Positions 25,503 through 34,460 are shown, counted from the stretch's first letter. The stretch is DNA of 64,000 bases from Eutrophobius brisbanensis (GCA_038131795.1 JAYPQE010000003.1:2046001-2110000), one strand, 5' to 3'. Made by a program: numbers and translations. Notes: generated by a model from the letters alone, not told the origin.

Positions 25503-26561
25503 TTATACCAAACGTCCCTGTTCCACGTGGAACATTGTTGTGTCGTTTTCCGTCTCTTTCCATTCTGTAGTTGTTACAAACGTTTGATATTTATGATTTT
25601 TTATAAAATAAAGTAAATACTCACTATTATATCTATCTAACTCTGCCCCATAGTCATCTATTAACAGTATTGGTTTTATTCCCCTGGTGCTCTCGATCAC
25701 TCTCGCCTGAGATATAAGTAATTGATTTACATATATTTTTATCTGTCCTCTTGAGAATACCCTGTTTATCCCTAATGTTTTTGTGTGAAATTGTATATCT
25801 GTCTGATGTGGCCCATGTCTTGTGTACCCTCTCTTCAGGTCCTGAGCCCTTTGCTCCTGTAGATATACTTCAAAATCTATTTCCTCCGGCCACCCCTGGT
25901 TGAATTCAATTTCCACATGATTTGTGCTTTCTTCAGTAAATGCCTTTTTTACCTCAATGGAGATTTGCTCCAAAAAGCGTTGTCGTTGCTTGGTCATGAG
26001 GTGGGCTAATTTTACCATTTCCCCTTCCCATGGACGATATATTTCTCCCTTTCTTTCTCCGGTTTTTAAGAGGACATTTCTTTGCCGCAAGGCCTTAAAA
26101 TATTGCTTCCAGGACTGAAGATATTCTGGTTCCACGTGGAACATTGCCCAATCAAGCCAGTGTCGCCTTGTTTTTGGTGAGCCCGTTATTATTTGTTGTG
26201 AGTCCTGGGTAATGGTGATGATTGGAAGTATTTCTGCTAATTCCGATACTGTTTTTATTTTCTCTTTATTTAATGTTGATACACTATTTTTTCCACCCTT
26301 ATTGACCTGCAGTCTTAGTGGTTTATAGAATTCATGGGTTATGTTTGCTGTTACTGCGAGCTCGTTCTGGTGGTGATTTATTACTTCTTTTATCCTGGGT
26401 GTCCTGAACGATTTTGATCTGGCGAGGATATGAATGGCCTCTAAAAAAGAGGTCTTTCCGCTGGCGTTTTTGCCAACAAATATATTGATATTTTTGTCTG
26501 CATGAATAACAATTTCTTCCAGGTTCCTGACCCCCTGGATCTGCACACTCTCAATATGCAT
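25503..26561 (-). CDS. recF: DNA replication and repair protein RecF
   Basis: Loads RecA at single-strand gaps with RecO and RecR. The 352-residue SMC-like ATPase has Walker A VGKNASGKTSFLEAIH near residue 30, the family motif FSRGQIKIYVNQLL, and Walker B ILLIDDYGAELD near residue 310. The sequence is ordinary apart from two MFHVE stretches (one near residue 142, one eight residues before the C-terminus) whose codons form the palindrome TTCCACGTGGAA. These are parS sites and are listed separately. Starts nine bases after dnaN. Confidence 0.95.
   Translation of the reverse strand: MHIESVQIQGVRNLEEIVIHADKNINIFVGKNASGKTSFLEAIHILARSKSFRTPRIKEVINHHQNELAVTANITHEFYKPLRLQVNKGGKNSVSTLNKEKIKTVSELAEILPIITITQDSQQIITGSPKTRRHWLDWAMFHVEPEYLQSWKQYFKALRQRNVLLKTGERKGEIYRPWEGEMVKLAHLMTKQRQRFLEQISIEVKKAFTEESTNHVEIEFNQGWPEEIDFEVYLQEQRAQDLKRGYTRHGPHQTDIQFHTKTLGINRVFSRGQIKIYVNQLLISQARVIESTRGIKPILLIDDYGAELDRYNSEYLLYFIKNHKYQTFVTTTEWKETENDTTMFHVEQGRLV
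25519..25534. promoter_or_regulatory. parS centromere site inside the 3' end of recF
   Basis: TGTTCCACGTGGAACA, a perfect 16-base palindrome, is one of the standard chromosomal parS sequences bound by ParB. It is embedded in recF, where it encodes FHVEQ near the C-terminus, about 2.2 kb from the proposed origin. parA and parB are not in the window. Confidence 0.88.
26128..26143. promoter_or_regulatory. Second parS site inside recF (one mismatch)
   Basis: GGTTCCACGTGGAACA differs from the perfect palindrome only at the first base. It is 609 bases from the other site and also encodes FHVE within RecF. Confidence 0.78.
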
Positions 26562-26570
26562 ATTAAGATG

Positions 26571-27671
26571 CTAGAGACGCATTGGCATTACGACATATTT
26601 ACAGTTCTCGTCTTCCTCTGATAACAATAAGCAACTACTGTTCGGGTCTTTAATAGCTATTCTAACTTTCGATGTTTTAATTATTCCTAGCGCATCCAAC
26701 AGGTAAGACACATTAAACCCGATCTCCAGATCCTGCCCCTCATATTCCACATTCAGCTCTTCTTCCGCCTCCTCCTGTTCCGGGTTGTGTGCAAGCGCCC
26801 TGAGCTTATTGGTCTCAAGTGAGATCCTGACCCCCCGGTATTTTTCATTTGAGAGAATGGATGCCCTGGTTAGGCTTTGCTTCAATTGCTCCCTGTTTGC
26901 CACTACAAAGGGCTGCTGAACCTCTGGGATTACACGATCATAGTCGGGGAATTTTCCATCTATTAACTTACTGGTAAATGTAAGATCGTCAAAATCAACG
27001 CGGATATGGTTGTTTGTGATGATGATATTGACTTCTTTGTCTTCATTTTCCAGCAAACGTATTAGCTCAATAACGCCTTTTCTTGGGACAATTATCTGAT
27101 GGGTTTCTTTTGTTTTTACACTTGTTTGTGTATCACACAGCGCCAGTCTGTGACCATCGGTGGCTACTGCCCTGATCTGATTTGCCGTTATTTCAAGCAA
27201 CAAGCCATTTAGATAATACCTAACATCTTGCTGCGCCATAGAGAAAGCTGTTTTTTCCAGTATTTCTTTAAGGGTAGTTTGTTGTAGTGAGAATTCCGCC
27301 AGTTTTTCCCCTACTTCGATAATGGGGAACTCAACCGGTGGCAAGGTTGTTAAGGTAAATCGACTCTTGCCGGACCTTACCTGGGCTTTATCTGCTGTTA
27401 TGTTAATCTTTATGTCCGCATCTTCCGGCAGGGCCCGACAGATATCCAGCATCTTTCGTGCAGGAAGCGTAATGTCCCCGGTGTCTTTATTGTTTGCCTT
27501 TATCCTGGAAATTAATTCCACTTCCATATCGGAACCTGTAAGACAAATTTCTCCTTCTGTAACAGAAAGCAAAAAATTAACTAGAATCGGTAATGGTTGG
27601 CGTCTTTCAATTACGCCATTAACAACTTGTAATGAAGGTAGTAAAGCTGATCTATTAATAGTAATTTCCAT
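26571..27671 (-). CDS. dnaN: DNA polymerase III sliding clamp (beta subunit)
   Basis: Ring-shaped processivity clamp. I start it at ATG 27671 (MEITINRSALLPSLQVVNGV), which gives 366 residues and aligns with the standard N-terminus; a GTG at 27683 is an alternative that adds four residues. Three clamp domains are present, with VERRQPLPILVNFLL in domain I, KGVIELIRLL in domain II and the C-terminal YVVMPMRL. The gene follows an AT-rich intergenic region carrying DnaA boxes and precedes recF by nine bases. Confidence 0.97.
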   Translation of the reverse strand: MEITINRSALLPSLQVVNGVIERRQPLPILVNFLLSVTEGEICLTGSDMEVELISRIKANNKDTGDITLPARKMLDICRALPEDADIKINITADKAQVRSGKSRFTLTTLPPVEFPIIEVGEKLAEFSLQQTTLKEILEKTAFSMAQQDVRYYLNGLLLEITANQIRAVATDGHRLALCDTQTSVKTKETHQIIVPRKGVIELIRLLENEDKEVNIIITNNHIRVDFDDLTFTSKLIDGKFPDYDRVIPEVQQPFVVANREQLKQSLTRASILSNEKYRGVRISLETNKLRALAHNPEQEEAEEELNVEYEGQDLEIGFNVSYLLDALGIIKTSKVRIAIKDPNSSCLLLSEEDENCKYVVMPMRL

Positions 27672-27850
27672 AGGTTTATTCACATATAGTTATTATTAAA
27701 GGTTATGTTTATGGGGAATAAAAAATTTATATTATTTTTCAATAAGTTATAATTTATTTTTCTTGTTTTTCTTTGTGGATAAAAAAACAATATCTGTGGA
27801 TAAATTTTATTAAAAATTTATGTTTTGTTTTTTATATAAGTTATCCACAG
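27672..27850. other. Probable chromosomal replication origin (oriC), dnaA-dnaN gap
   Basis: This gap is strikingly AT-rich and holds four 9-mers matching the DnaA box TTATNCACA: TTATTCACA (27676-27684, plus), TTATCCACA on the minus strand at 27774-27782 and 27795-27803, and TTATCCACA at 27841-27849 on the plus strand. Long A/T runs at 27715-27770 and 27804-27840 could serve as the unwinding element. The dnaA-rpmH gap (29180-29373), the other common location, shows no consensus box. Transcribed polarity also changes near here (dnaA and rpmH are divergent). Confidence 0.75.
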
Positions 27851-29179
27851 CTAATTGTTCAATATATTATTCAGGTTGTTATAGTCTTCCTCAATTCTTT
27901 TTTCCTGTTCTCTAAGCTCAGAAATTTTTCTACAGGCATGCAGAACAGTTGTGTGATCACGACCACCAAAAGCGTCCCCAATTTCCGGCAGACTATGGTT
28001 TGTTAATTCTTTAGCAAGTGTCATTGCAATCTGTCTTGGCCTTGTAACAGAGCGACTACGTCTTTTTGATAACAGATCAGAAACCCTTATTTTATAGTAC
28101 TCTGCGGTCGTCTTTTTAATATTATCCAGTGTAATTTGTTTGTCCTGCAGCAACAAAAGATCTTTTAGTGCCTGCTGGGTAAAATCCAGAGAGATAGATT
28201 GCCCCATCAAATTTGCATTTGCTATAACCCGGTTTAATGCGCCTTCCAGCTCTCTTACATTTGATCTAAACCGTTTTGCAATAAAAAACGCCACTTCATT
28301 TGGAAGATAAGTATTTGTTTTTTCGGCCTTTTTATTGATTATAGCAACCCTTGTCTCCAGTTCTGGTGGTTCTATTGCAACCGTTAACCCCCAACCAAAA
28401 CGAGACTTCAATCTTTCCTCTAAACCCTTGACCTCTTTTGGGTAACGGTCACAGGTAAGCACTATCTGGTTTTGCCCCTCAAGTAAGGCATTAAAGGTAT
28501 GAAAAAACTCCTCCTGAGATCGTTCCTTGCCGGCAAAAAACTGAATATCGTCAATCAACAGGGCATCAAGAGAGCGATAGTAACGTTTAAATTCATTTAT
28601 TGCGTTATGCTGCAGGGCCCTCACCATATCTGCCACAAACCGTTCTGAATGCAAATAGGCTATGTTTGCCCCTGGTTTCTGCTGTAATATGGCATGCCCA
28701 ATAGAGTGCATTAAATGTGTTTTTCCTAACCCAACACCACCATAAAGGAACAGCGGGTTATATGCACCACCCGGGTTTTCCGCGGCCTGCATTGATGCTG
28801 CCCTGGCCAATTGATTGGATTTTCCTTCGACGAACGTCTCAAAGGTGAATTGTTGGTTGAGGTAGTTTGAAAACCGATTTTGGGGCTTACTGACCTGTGG
28901 CTGCTGGCTGGTCACTTTGCCAGGTTTCAAATTGTCTTTACTGTTGCTGCCCACCTCAATACTGAGGGTACAATTGTTGCCATTTAAGATCTTTTCCAGC
29001 AAGGTGCTGATTTTGTCCAGGTATTTCTCATTAATCCAGTCAAGAACAAACCGGTTTGGGGCAAGTAATTTTAGGGAATTACCCTCTTCAATGGCCTGGA
29101 GCGGACGGATCCATGTGTTGAACTGCTGGGGGGGTAGTTCACCCTCCAACCTTTCCAAACAGGATTCCCATATTGACAT
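27851..29179 (-). CDS. dnaA: Chromosomal replication initiator DnaA
   Basis: Binds DnaA boxes and opens oriC. I start at ATG 29179 (MSIWESCLERLEGELPPQQF; 442 residues), with GGAG eight bases upstream; a TTG two codons earlier is possible. Domain I covers about residues 1-80, then a short linker. The AAA+ domain has Walker A LYGGVGLGKTHLMHSIGHAI and Walker B ALLIDDIQFFAGKE. The C-terminal helix-turn-helix carries the signature FGGRDHTTVLHACRKI. Upstream, and divergent, is rpmH; downstream is the putative origin and dnaN. Confidence 0.97.
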   Translation of the reverse strand: MSIWESCLERLEGELPPQQFNTWIRPLQAIEEGNSLKLLAPNRFVLDWINEKYLDKISTLLEKILNGNNCTLSIEVGSNSKDNLKPGKVTSQQPQVSKPQNRFSNYLNQQFTFETFVEGKSNQLARAASMQAAENPGGAYNPLFLYGGVGLGKTHLMHSIGHAILQQKPGANIAYLHSERFVADMVRALQHNAINEFKRYYRSLDALLIDDIQFFAGKERSQEEFFHTFNALLEGQNQIVLTCDRYPKEVKGLEERLKSRFGWGLTVAIEPPELETRVAIINKKAEKTNTYLPNEVAFFIAKRFRSNVRELEGALNRVIANANLMGQSISLDFTQQALKDLLLLQDKQITLDNIKKTTAEYYKIRVSDLLSKRRSRSVTRPRQIAMTLAKELTNHSLPEIGDAFGGRDHTTVLHACRKISELREQEKRIEEDYNNLNNILNN

Positions 29180-29304
29180 AGACAAGCTCCGTGATCTCTA
29201 AAAAAGAAACGCTTTTATAAAAAATATGAAGAGGTAATAGAGTGTATACTTGTTTGGACTGTATATCTATAACCACATTTGTAGTATTTATTTTTTGTTA
29301 AAAA

Positions 29305-29334
29305 TTGACAGGCTAATTATATGGAAAGTAATAT
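29305..29334 (+). promoter_or_regulatory. Candidate promoter of rpmH-rnpA operon
   Basis: TTGACA (29305-29310), 18-base spacer, TAATAT (29329-29334), in the 194-base AT-rich gap between divergent dnaA and rpmH. It lies 39 bases before the rpmH start. I could not place the dnaA promoter with confidence. Confidence 0.5.
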
Positions 29335-29373
29335 GCACGGTCTTTTTGAAACGGTAATAACCAGGTTTATGTA

Positions 29374-29508
29374 ATGAAACAAACTTTTCAACCAAGTAAG
29401 ATTAAAAGAAAAAGAAAGCATGGATTCAGGCTGAGGATGAGAACCAAGGCTGGCAGGCAAGTAATTAATGCAAGAAGGGCAAAAGGCAGAAAGAGGCTTG
29501 CTGCTTGA
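29374..29508 (+). CDS. rpmH: 50S ribosomal protein L34
   Basis: A 44-residue, very basic ribosomal protein, easily missed because of its size. It reads MKQTFQPSKIKRKRKHGFRL and continues with RMRTKAGRQVINARRAKGRK, which matches L34 throughout. First gene of rpmH-rnpA-yidD-yidC-mnmE, divergent from dnaA. Confidence 0.97.
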   Translation: MKQTFQPSKIKRKRKHGFRLRMRTKAGRQVINARRAKGRKRLAA

Positions 29509-29512
29509 TGGT

Positions 29513-29860
29513 GTGAATTTAGAACACTTCCGATATCAAAAACACAACAGGTTAAAAACGCCAGCGCAGTTTAAGGTTGTATTTAACTCTGGAAAAAGAT
29601 CAATCGATTCTCAATTTATTGTTTTAGTAAAAAAAAACAATCTTGGTCTCTCTCGTCTCGGACTGGTGGTATCAAAAAAGAAGCTGCCGCACGCTGTGCA
29701 ACGGAACACGGTTAAACGAGTGGTCCGTGAAAGTTTTCGTAATAATACGATTATAAACAGAGGCTATGATATTGTTGTATTGCCTCAAAGAAATATAAAA
29801 ATCGAAAAAAAAAGCACACTAAGGAATTCCTTGATCAGGCATTGGCAAAAATTTACCTAA
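29513..29860 (+). CDS. rnpA: Ribonuclease P protein component
   Basis: Protein subunit of RNase P, which matures the 5' ends of tRNAs with the RnpB RNA (not in this window). The conserved core is RLGLVVSKKKLPHAVQRNTVKRVVRESFR, of which LGLVVSKK and RNTVKRVVRE are the RNA-binding motifs; LKTPAQFKVVFNSGKRS lies at the N-terminus. The start is uncertain. GTG 29513 gives 115 residues and begins just after rpmH; an ATG at 29468 in the same frame would overlap rpmH by 41 bases and add 15 residues with no family match. Stop abuts the yidD start. Confidence 0.92.
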   Translation: MNLEHFRYQKHNRLKTPAQFKVVFNSGKRSIDSQFIVLVKKNNLGLSRLGLVVSKKKLPHAVQRNTVKRVVRESFRNNTIINRGYDIVVLPQRNIKIEKKSTLRNSLIRHWQKFT

Positions 29861-30082
29861 GTGAAAAATGTAATCCTAAAACTTATTAAAATCTACAGTT
29901 GGGTGATCAGCCCAATGTTAGGAAATAATTGTAGATTTTACCCAACCTGTTCATGCTACACACGGGAAGCGGTTGAAGAACACGGGGTATTTAAAGGACT
30001 GTATTTAGGGGGTGTGAGAATTTGCCGCTGTCATCCTTTTTCACCCGGGGGTGTGGACCCGGTGCCGAAAGGACAGGGTTAA
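29861..30082 (+). CDS. yidD: Membrane protein insertion efficiency factor YidD
   Basis: A 73-residue protein with the family core YSWVISPMLGNNCRFYPTCS, then CYTREAVEEHGVFKGLYLG and RICRCHPFSPGG. The amphipathic N-terminus associates with the inner membrane, and the family aids YidC-dependent insertion. GTG start directly after the rnpA stop; yidC follows three bases after its stop. Arrangement and length are canonical. Confidence 0.95.
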   Translation: MKNVILKLIKIYSWVISPMLGNNCRFYPTCSCYTREAVEEHGVFKGLYLGGVRICRCHPFSPGGVDPVPKGQG

Positions 30083-30085
30083 GAT

Positions 30086-31744
30086 ATGGAAACAGTAAGA
30101 TTTATCCTGTTAATTACTTTTATTATGGTGTCTATGAAGTTGTGGACTACCTGGGAAGAAACATACGGACCAGCTCCCCAGGCCCAACAACAGGAGGTCA
30201 TTGATTCACAGGTAGCCGATTCCACCACAAATGAGGTGCCGGAATTTACAGAACCCCAAAACCAGAATCAAACAACACCGGTGATATCGGCCGGAGAGAC
30301 AAGCAGGCCAGGCTCTACTGTCAACATTGAGACCGATATCTTTCATATACAGATCAATACCCAGGGGGCAGGGATCACCAGGGCAGCACTGGTAGACTTT
30401 CCTGTTAGTCTGGATCAGCAGGACAACCCATTTGTGCTCCTGGAGGAATCTCCACAAACAACCTTTGTGATTCAGGGCGGTCTGTTAAGCGAACAGGCTT
30501 CTCCCACACAACAAACTTTTTATACCTCTTCCGCCGATAGTTACAAACTTACTGAGGATCAAGATGTTTTGAGAGTCCCGTTTCACTGGCAGGCCAGTGG
30601 AGTTAACGTCACCAAGACTTACGAACTCACCCGGGGCAGCCACCTGGTTAAGGTGATCTACTCTGTGACAAATACATCTCAACAGCCCTGGCGGGGCCGT
30701 ACGTATACACAGATAAAAAGAAATGATCCCGACCGCGGCGGAATGCGATTTATCTATACTTATACCGGAACGGTCATCTCAAGCCCGGAGAACAGGTATG
30801 AAAAAATTTCATTTGATGATATTGAAGATGCGCCGCTTTCAAGTCAGATAGCCAATGGCTGGATAGCAGTAATACAACATTATTTTTTAGCCAGCCTGGT
30901 GCCCACGGATATAGAAAACCCATATCACTATTACACTAAATCCCTGGGAAATAAACTCTACACCTCCGGCTTGATTTCGCCAGGGCGTGAAGTTATGCCG
31001 GGCCAGGAAATCGAATTTTCAGAGCAGATTTACATAGGTCCCAAGGATCAGGAAAAGCTGGCAGCCATAGCTGAAGGCCTGGATCTCACTGTGGATTACG
31101 GGATGCTTTGGTTTATTGCCAAACCGCTATTCTGGGTGCTCAAAGAGATACATGAAAAGACGGGCAACTGGGGCTGGTCTATCATTCTTGTAACTGTAAT
31201 CTTAAAACTGTTGTTCTATAAATTGTCTGCCGCAGGTTACCGCTCAATGGCCAATATGCGTCGTGTTCAACCGAGATTAATGTCGTTAAAGGATAGATAC
31301 AAAGACGACAGGGTGAAAATGAACCAGGCCATGATGCAAATTTATAAAGAGGAAAAGATTAATCCGTTTGGCGGCTGTTTCCCAATTCTTGTACAGATCC
31401 CGGTCTTTATCGCCCTGTACTGGGTGTTGTTAGAAAGCGTGGAACTCAGGCAGGCGGGGTTTATGTTGTGGATTAAAGATCTATCAACACCCGATCCCTA
31501 CTGGGTATTGCCTTTAGTTATGGGGGTCACTATGTTTATACAACAGAAGCTGAATCCCGCGCCTATGGATCCTGTTCAGGCAAAAGTGATGATGACATTG
31601 CCGGTTGTGTTCACCGTGTTCTTTGGTTTTTTTCCATCCGGACTGGTTCTATACTGGGTTGCTAATAACTCGCTTTCTATACTTCAACAATGGCTGATAA
31701 TGAAAAACCTTGAAAAGGCCGGTTTAGGGCATAAAACAAATTGA
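30086..31744 (+). CDS. yidC: Membrane protein insertase YidC
   Basis: Inserts and folds inner-membrane proteins, alone or with Sec. 552 residues: an N-terminal membrane anchor, a low-complexity Gln/Thr/Pro-rich linker to about residue 75, the large periplasmic P1 beta-domain (about 75-345), and the conserved five-helix core with NWGWSIILVTVILKLLFYKL, the hydrophilic-groove arginine region, GGCFPILVQIPVFIALYWVL and FPSGLVLYWVANNSLSILQQ. Ends HKTN. Standard gammaproteobacterial length and position between yidD and mnmE. Confidence 0.97.
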   Translation: METVRFILLITFIMVSMKLWTTWEETYGPAPQAQQQEVIDSQVADSTTNEVPEFTEPQNQNQTTPVISAGETSRPGSTVNIETDIFHIQINTQGAGITRAALVDFPVSLDQQDNPFVLLEESPQTTFVIQGGLLSEQASPTQQTFYTSSADSYKLTEDQDVLRVPFHWQASGVNVTKTYELTRGSHLVKVIYSVTNTSQQPWRGRTYTQIKRNDPDRGGMRFIYTYTGTVISSPENRYEKISFDDIEDAPLSSQIANGWIAVIQHYFLASLVPTDIENPYHYYTKSLGNKLYTSGLISPGREVMPGQEIEFSEQIYIGPKDQEKLAAIAEGLDLTVDYGMLWFIAKPLFWVLKEIHEKTGNWGWSIILVTVILKLLFYKLSAAGYRSMANMRRVQPRLMSLKDRYKDDRVKMNQAMMQIYKEEKINPFGGCFPILVQIPVFIALYWVLLESVELRQAGFMLWIKDLSTPDPYWVLPLVMGVTMFIQQKLNPAPMDPVQAKVMMTLPVVFTVFFGFFPSGLVLYWVANNSLSILQQWLIMKNLEKAGLGHKTN

Positions 31745-31756
31745 CCTGGTTAAAAA

Positions 31757-33103
31757 ATGCCGGACGCACAGGACACCATCGCTGCCATCGCCACAGCACC
31801 AGGTAAAAGTGGAATAGGCATAATCAGGATCTCGGGCCCTAAAAGCCTGAACATCGCTCAAGCAATCACCTCCATCAAAATTACACCCAGACTGGCACAA
31901 CACGCGGAATTTTTAGATCAAAACAACGAGGCCATCGACAGGGGGATCATAATCTATTTTAAGGCCCCTGGGTCATATACGGGTGAAGATGTGGTTGAAT
32001 TACAGGGCCACGGTAGCATGGTCACTTTAAATATGTTGCTTAAAGAAGTCTGTCGTCTGGGTGCGCGGCCAGCAAGGCCTGGCGAGTTTTCCCAGCGCGC
32101 CTTTCTAAACGGTAAACTGGACCTGGTGCAGGCAGAGGCCGTGGCAGATTTGATTGCCAGCACTTCAGAAAAGTCGGCCAGGTACGCAATACAATCTTTA
32201 GAAGGGCGGTTCTCAGAACGCGTTGCCGCCCTGGTAGCGGCGGTTACAACGCTGAGAGTTTATGTTGAAGGCGCGTTGGATTTTCCAGAAGAAGAGATCG
32301 ACTTTCTGGCGGGCGCTCAGATCCCTGAAAAAATTAATCATATTCAACAACAGGTTGAAAGCTTGCTAAATAGCGCGGTGGCCGGCAAGAAGCTTCGCCA
32401 GGGAATGAATGTTGTTATTATAGGTCGCCCAAACGTGGGTAAATCCAGCCTGTTAAATGCATTGTCAGGTTCGAATAAGGCGATTGTTACCAGTCAGGCG
32501 GGAACCACGCGTGACGTGATAGAGGACACGGTTTACATCGCCGGTATGGCGATAACACTTATCGACACTGCAGGAATCAGGACGCCTGAAAATGAAATTG
32601 AAGCCGAAGGTATTAAACGCAGCCGGGAGCAGATCCTGGGCGCAGACATATTGGTGTTAGTGACCGACAAGGAAGACCTGACCTTACAAGAGGTGGAAAT
32701 TACCCAGGGCCAACCAAACGCCCACTTGCTTATTGTACACAACAAAATAGACCTATATGGGCATACGTCAGAAATTATAACAACCAATGATAATCAGCAT
32801 ATCTATTTATCGGTCTCACAAAACGAAGGCATAGAAATATTAATAAAAGCACTAAAGGATCTGGTGACAGAGGGAAATGACAACGAGGATCTGGTGCTGG
32901 CCCGGGAGAGGCATATACAATTATTAAGCAAAACCAGGGATGTTTTGGCTGAAGGGCTGACGGAGTTCGAACACCACGGACAAGGGGAGCTGTTGGCGGA
33001 TCATTTAAAATCTGCTCAGGACCACCTGGGAGAGATCACGGGCGAAGTGCATAATGATGATTTGTTGGGCGAGATCTTTTCTCGTTTTTGTATAGGAAAA
33101 TAA
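31757..33103 (+). CDS. mnmE: tRNA modification GTPase MnmE
   Basis: With MnmG, installs carboxymethylaminomethyl groups at U34 of certain tRNAs. 448 residues: an N-terminal folate-binding domain (IATAPGKSGIGIIRISGP), a helical domain, and an inserted G domain with GRPNVGKSSLLNAL, TTRDVIEDT and DTAGIRTPENEIE. The C-terminus FCIGK contains the cysteine essential for modification. Follows yidC by 12 bases. Its usual partner mnmG and the parAB genes are not next to it; a DUF6165 gene and glycan genes follow instead. Confidence 0.97.
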   Translation: MPDAQDTIAAIATAPGKSGIGIIRISGPKSLNIAQAITSIKITPRLAQHAEFLDQNNEAIDRGIIIYFKAPGSYTGEDVVELQGHGSMVTLNMLLKEVCRLGARPARPGEFSQRAFLNGKLDLVQAEAVADLIASTSEKSARYAIQSLEGRFSERVAALVAAVTTLRVYVEGALDFPEEEIDFLAGAQIPEKINHIQQQVESLLNSAVAGKKLRQGMNVVIIGRPNVGKSSLLNALSGSNKAIVTSQAGTTRDVIEDTVYIAGMAITLIDTAGIRTPENEIEAEGIKRSREQILGADILVLVTDKEDLTLQEVEITQGQPNAHLLIVHNKIDLYGHTSEIITTNDNQHIYLSVSQNEGIEILIKALKDLVTEGNDNEDLVLARERHIQLLSKTRDVLAEGLTEFEHHGQGELLADHLKSAQDHLGEITGEVHNDDLLGEIFSRFCIGK

Positions 33104-33112
33104 CGCACAGAT

Positions 33113-33499
33113 ATGACAATCCAGATTGAACTATCTATCGGCGACTTTCTTGACAGGCTATCAATACTTGATATCAAGCTGGAGAAAATCGACGATATAC
33201 AAAAACGTCAGAACATTAAAAAAGAACAGGATCTGTATCTGGCAAAGCTGGAGCAATCTCAATATCCAGAAGAACAAATAAAATTGTTTGTAAACCAGTT
33301 ACGCGAAGTTAACCAGGTATTATGGGTGATTGAAGACGCTATCAGGCTGAAGGAAAGCCAGAAGCAGTTTGATGAAGAATTTATTGAGCTCGCCAGGTCA
33401 GTGTACAAAACCAATGACCACAGGGCGAAAATCAAACGACAGGCTAACGAGACCCTGGGATCTGATCTGGTTGAGGAGAAATCCTATCAGGCTTATTAG
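33113..33499 (+). CDS. DUF6165 family protein
   Basis: A 128-residue soluble, charged, probably all-helical protein that begins IQIELSIGDFLDRLSILDIK and is predicted to form coiled-coil helices. It matches the DUF6165 family, which has no assigned function and is often encoded beside lipopolysaccharide or glycan genes. It sits nine bases after mnmE and 22 bases before a heptosyltransferase-like gene, so it may be co-transcribed with both. No catalytic motif is visible. Confidence 0.75.
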   Translation: MTIQIELSIGDFLDRLSILDIKLEKIDDIQKRQNIKKEQDLYLAKLEQSQYPEEQIKLFVNQLREVNQVLWVIEDAIRLKESQKQFDEEFIELARSVYKTNDHRAKIKRQANETLGSDLVEEKSYQAY

Positions 33500-33521
33500 C
33501 ACTTATAACGGGTAAAGATCG

Positions 33522-34460
33522 GTGGACAGTCGCGTTAATACGATTTTGCTCGTGTCGTTAAGCTGCGTGGGAGATGCCATTATGACCACGCCCGTCATTC
33601 AATCCTTAAACACCTTGTTTCCACAGGCAAAAATAGATGTCGTTTCTGACAGCAGGTCTCAAATTTTGTATAGACACTGTCCTTTCCTCGGCGAAGTTAT
33701 TATTAAAAACAAAAACAGGCTTATGCGAGGCGCAGTCGATCTGGTGTTTACAATCCGAAAAAAGAATTACGACTTAATCGTGGACCTGAGAACCGATGGT
33801 CTGGCATATCTTTTTAGAGGACAAGAAATACTGACAAAGTTTTCCAGCAGGCCCTATGGCCGGCATGCGGTTGAAAATCTCATGGGTGTTATACACCGTA
33901 TACACGGCGACAGAGAGATACCAGACACCCGGCTGTGGATAACGAAACAGGAAGAAGATCGTGCGCAACACATGCTAAAGTCTTTACCAGGCAAAAACTG
34001 GTTGGTGGTTGTGCCCGATAATCTTGATAAAAGGAAGGTCTGGCCCAAAGAGAAATATATTAATTTAATAAATTCATTTAGCCATCAACTGGACGGGGTG
34101 ATTTTTGAAGGCAGCGGGTCTGAGCGGGAAACAGGCGAAAGGATAGCTAACAAAATTAATTTGCCGTCTGTTAATCTTGCCGGCAAAACAAACCTGTTGG
34201 AGGCTGCAGCGGTGATTAAACGGGCAAAAGTATATATTGGCTGTGATTCCGGACTGGGCCATATTGCCGGCGTCGTGAAAACTCCATCGCTGATATTATT
34301 TAGTGTGGACAGGCCTGAGAGGGTGTTGCCCTGGCGGTCTGGCGCCAAATACCTGGTCAGTAATGACAATATGGCAAGCAGCATACACACACGGGACGCA
34401 ATAGATGTATTTAAAGACTTGCTTGATAGCTCTCAAGACATAAACAACAGTTTTGTATAG
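33522..34460 (+). CDS. Glycosyltransferase family 9 (heptosyltransferase-like)
   Basis: A 312-residue GT-B fold enzyme of the ADP-heptose:LPS heptosyltransferase family, which extends the inner core of lipopolysaccharide. N-terminal ILLVSLSCVGDAIMTTPVIQ and C-terminal YIGCDSGLGHIAGVVKTPSL (nucleotide-sugar site) are diagnostic. GTG start at 33522. Which heptose it adds cannot be told. Its 3' end overlaps the convergent glycosyltransferase gene by 28 bases. Confidence 0.85.
   Translation: MDSRVNTILLVSLSCVGDAIMTTPVIQSLNTLFPQAKIDVVSDSRSQILYRHCPFLGEVIIKNKNRLMRGAVDLVFTIRKKNYDLIVDLRTDGLAYLFRGQEILTKFSSRPYGRHAVENLMGVIHRIHGDREIPDTRLWITKQEEDRAQHMLKSLPGKNWLVVVPDNLDKRKVWPKEKYINLINSFSHQLDGVIFEGSGSERETGERIANKINLPSVNLAGKTNLLEAAAVIKRAKVYIGCDSGLGHIAGVVKTPSLILFSVDRPERVLPWRSGAKYLVSNDNMASSIHTRDAIDVFKDLLDSSQDINNSFV

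Noticed and set aside
29180..29373. dnaA-rpmH gap as the origin
   Set aside because: No consensus DnaA box seen; the four boxes lie in the dnaA-dnaN gap instead. It is better explained as a divergent promoter region.
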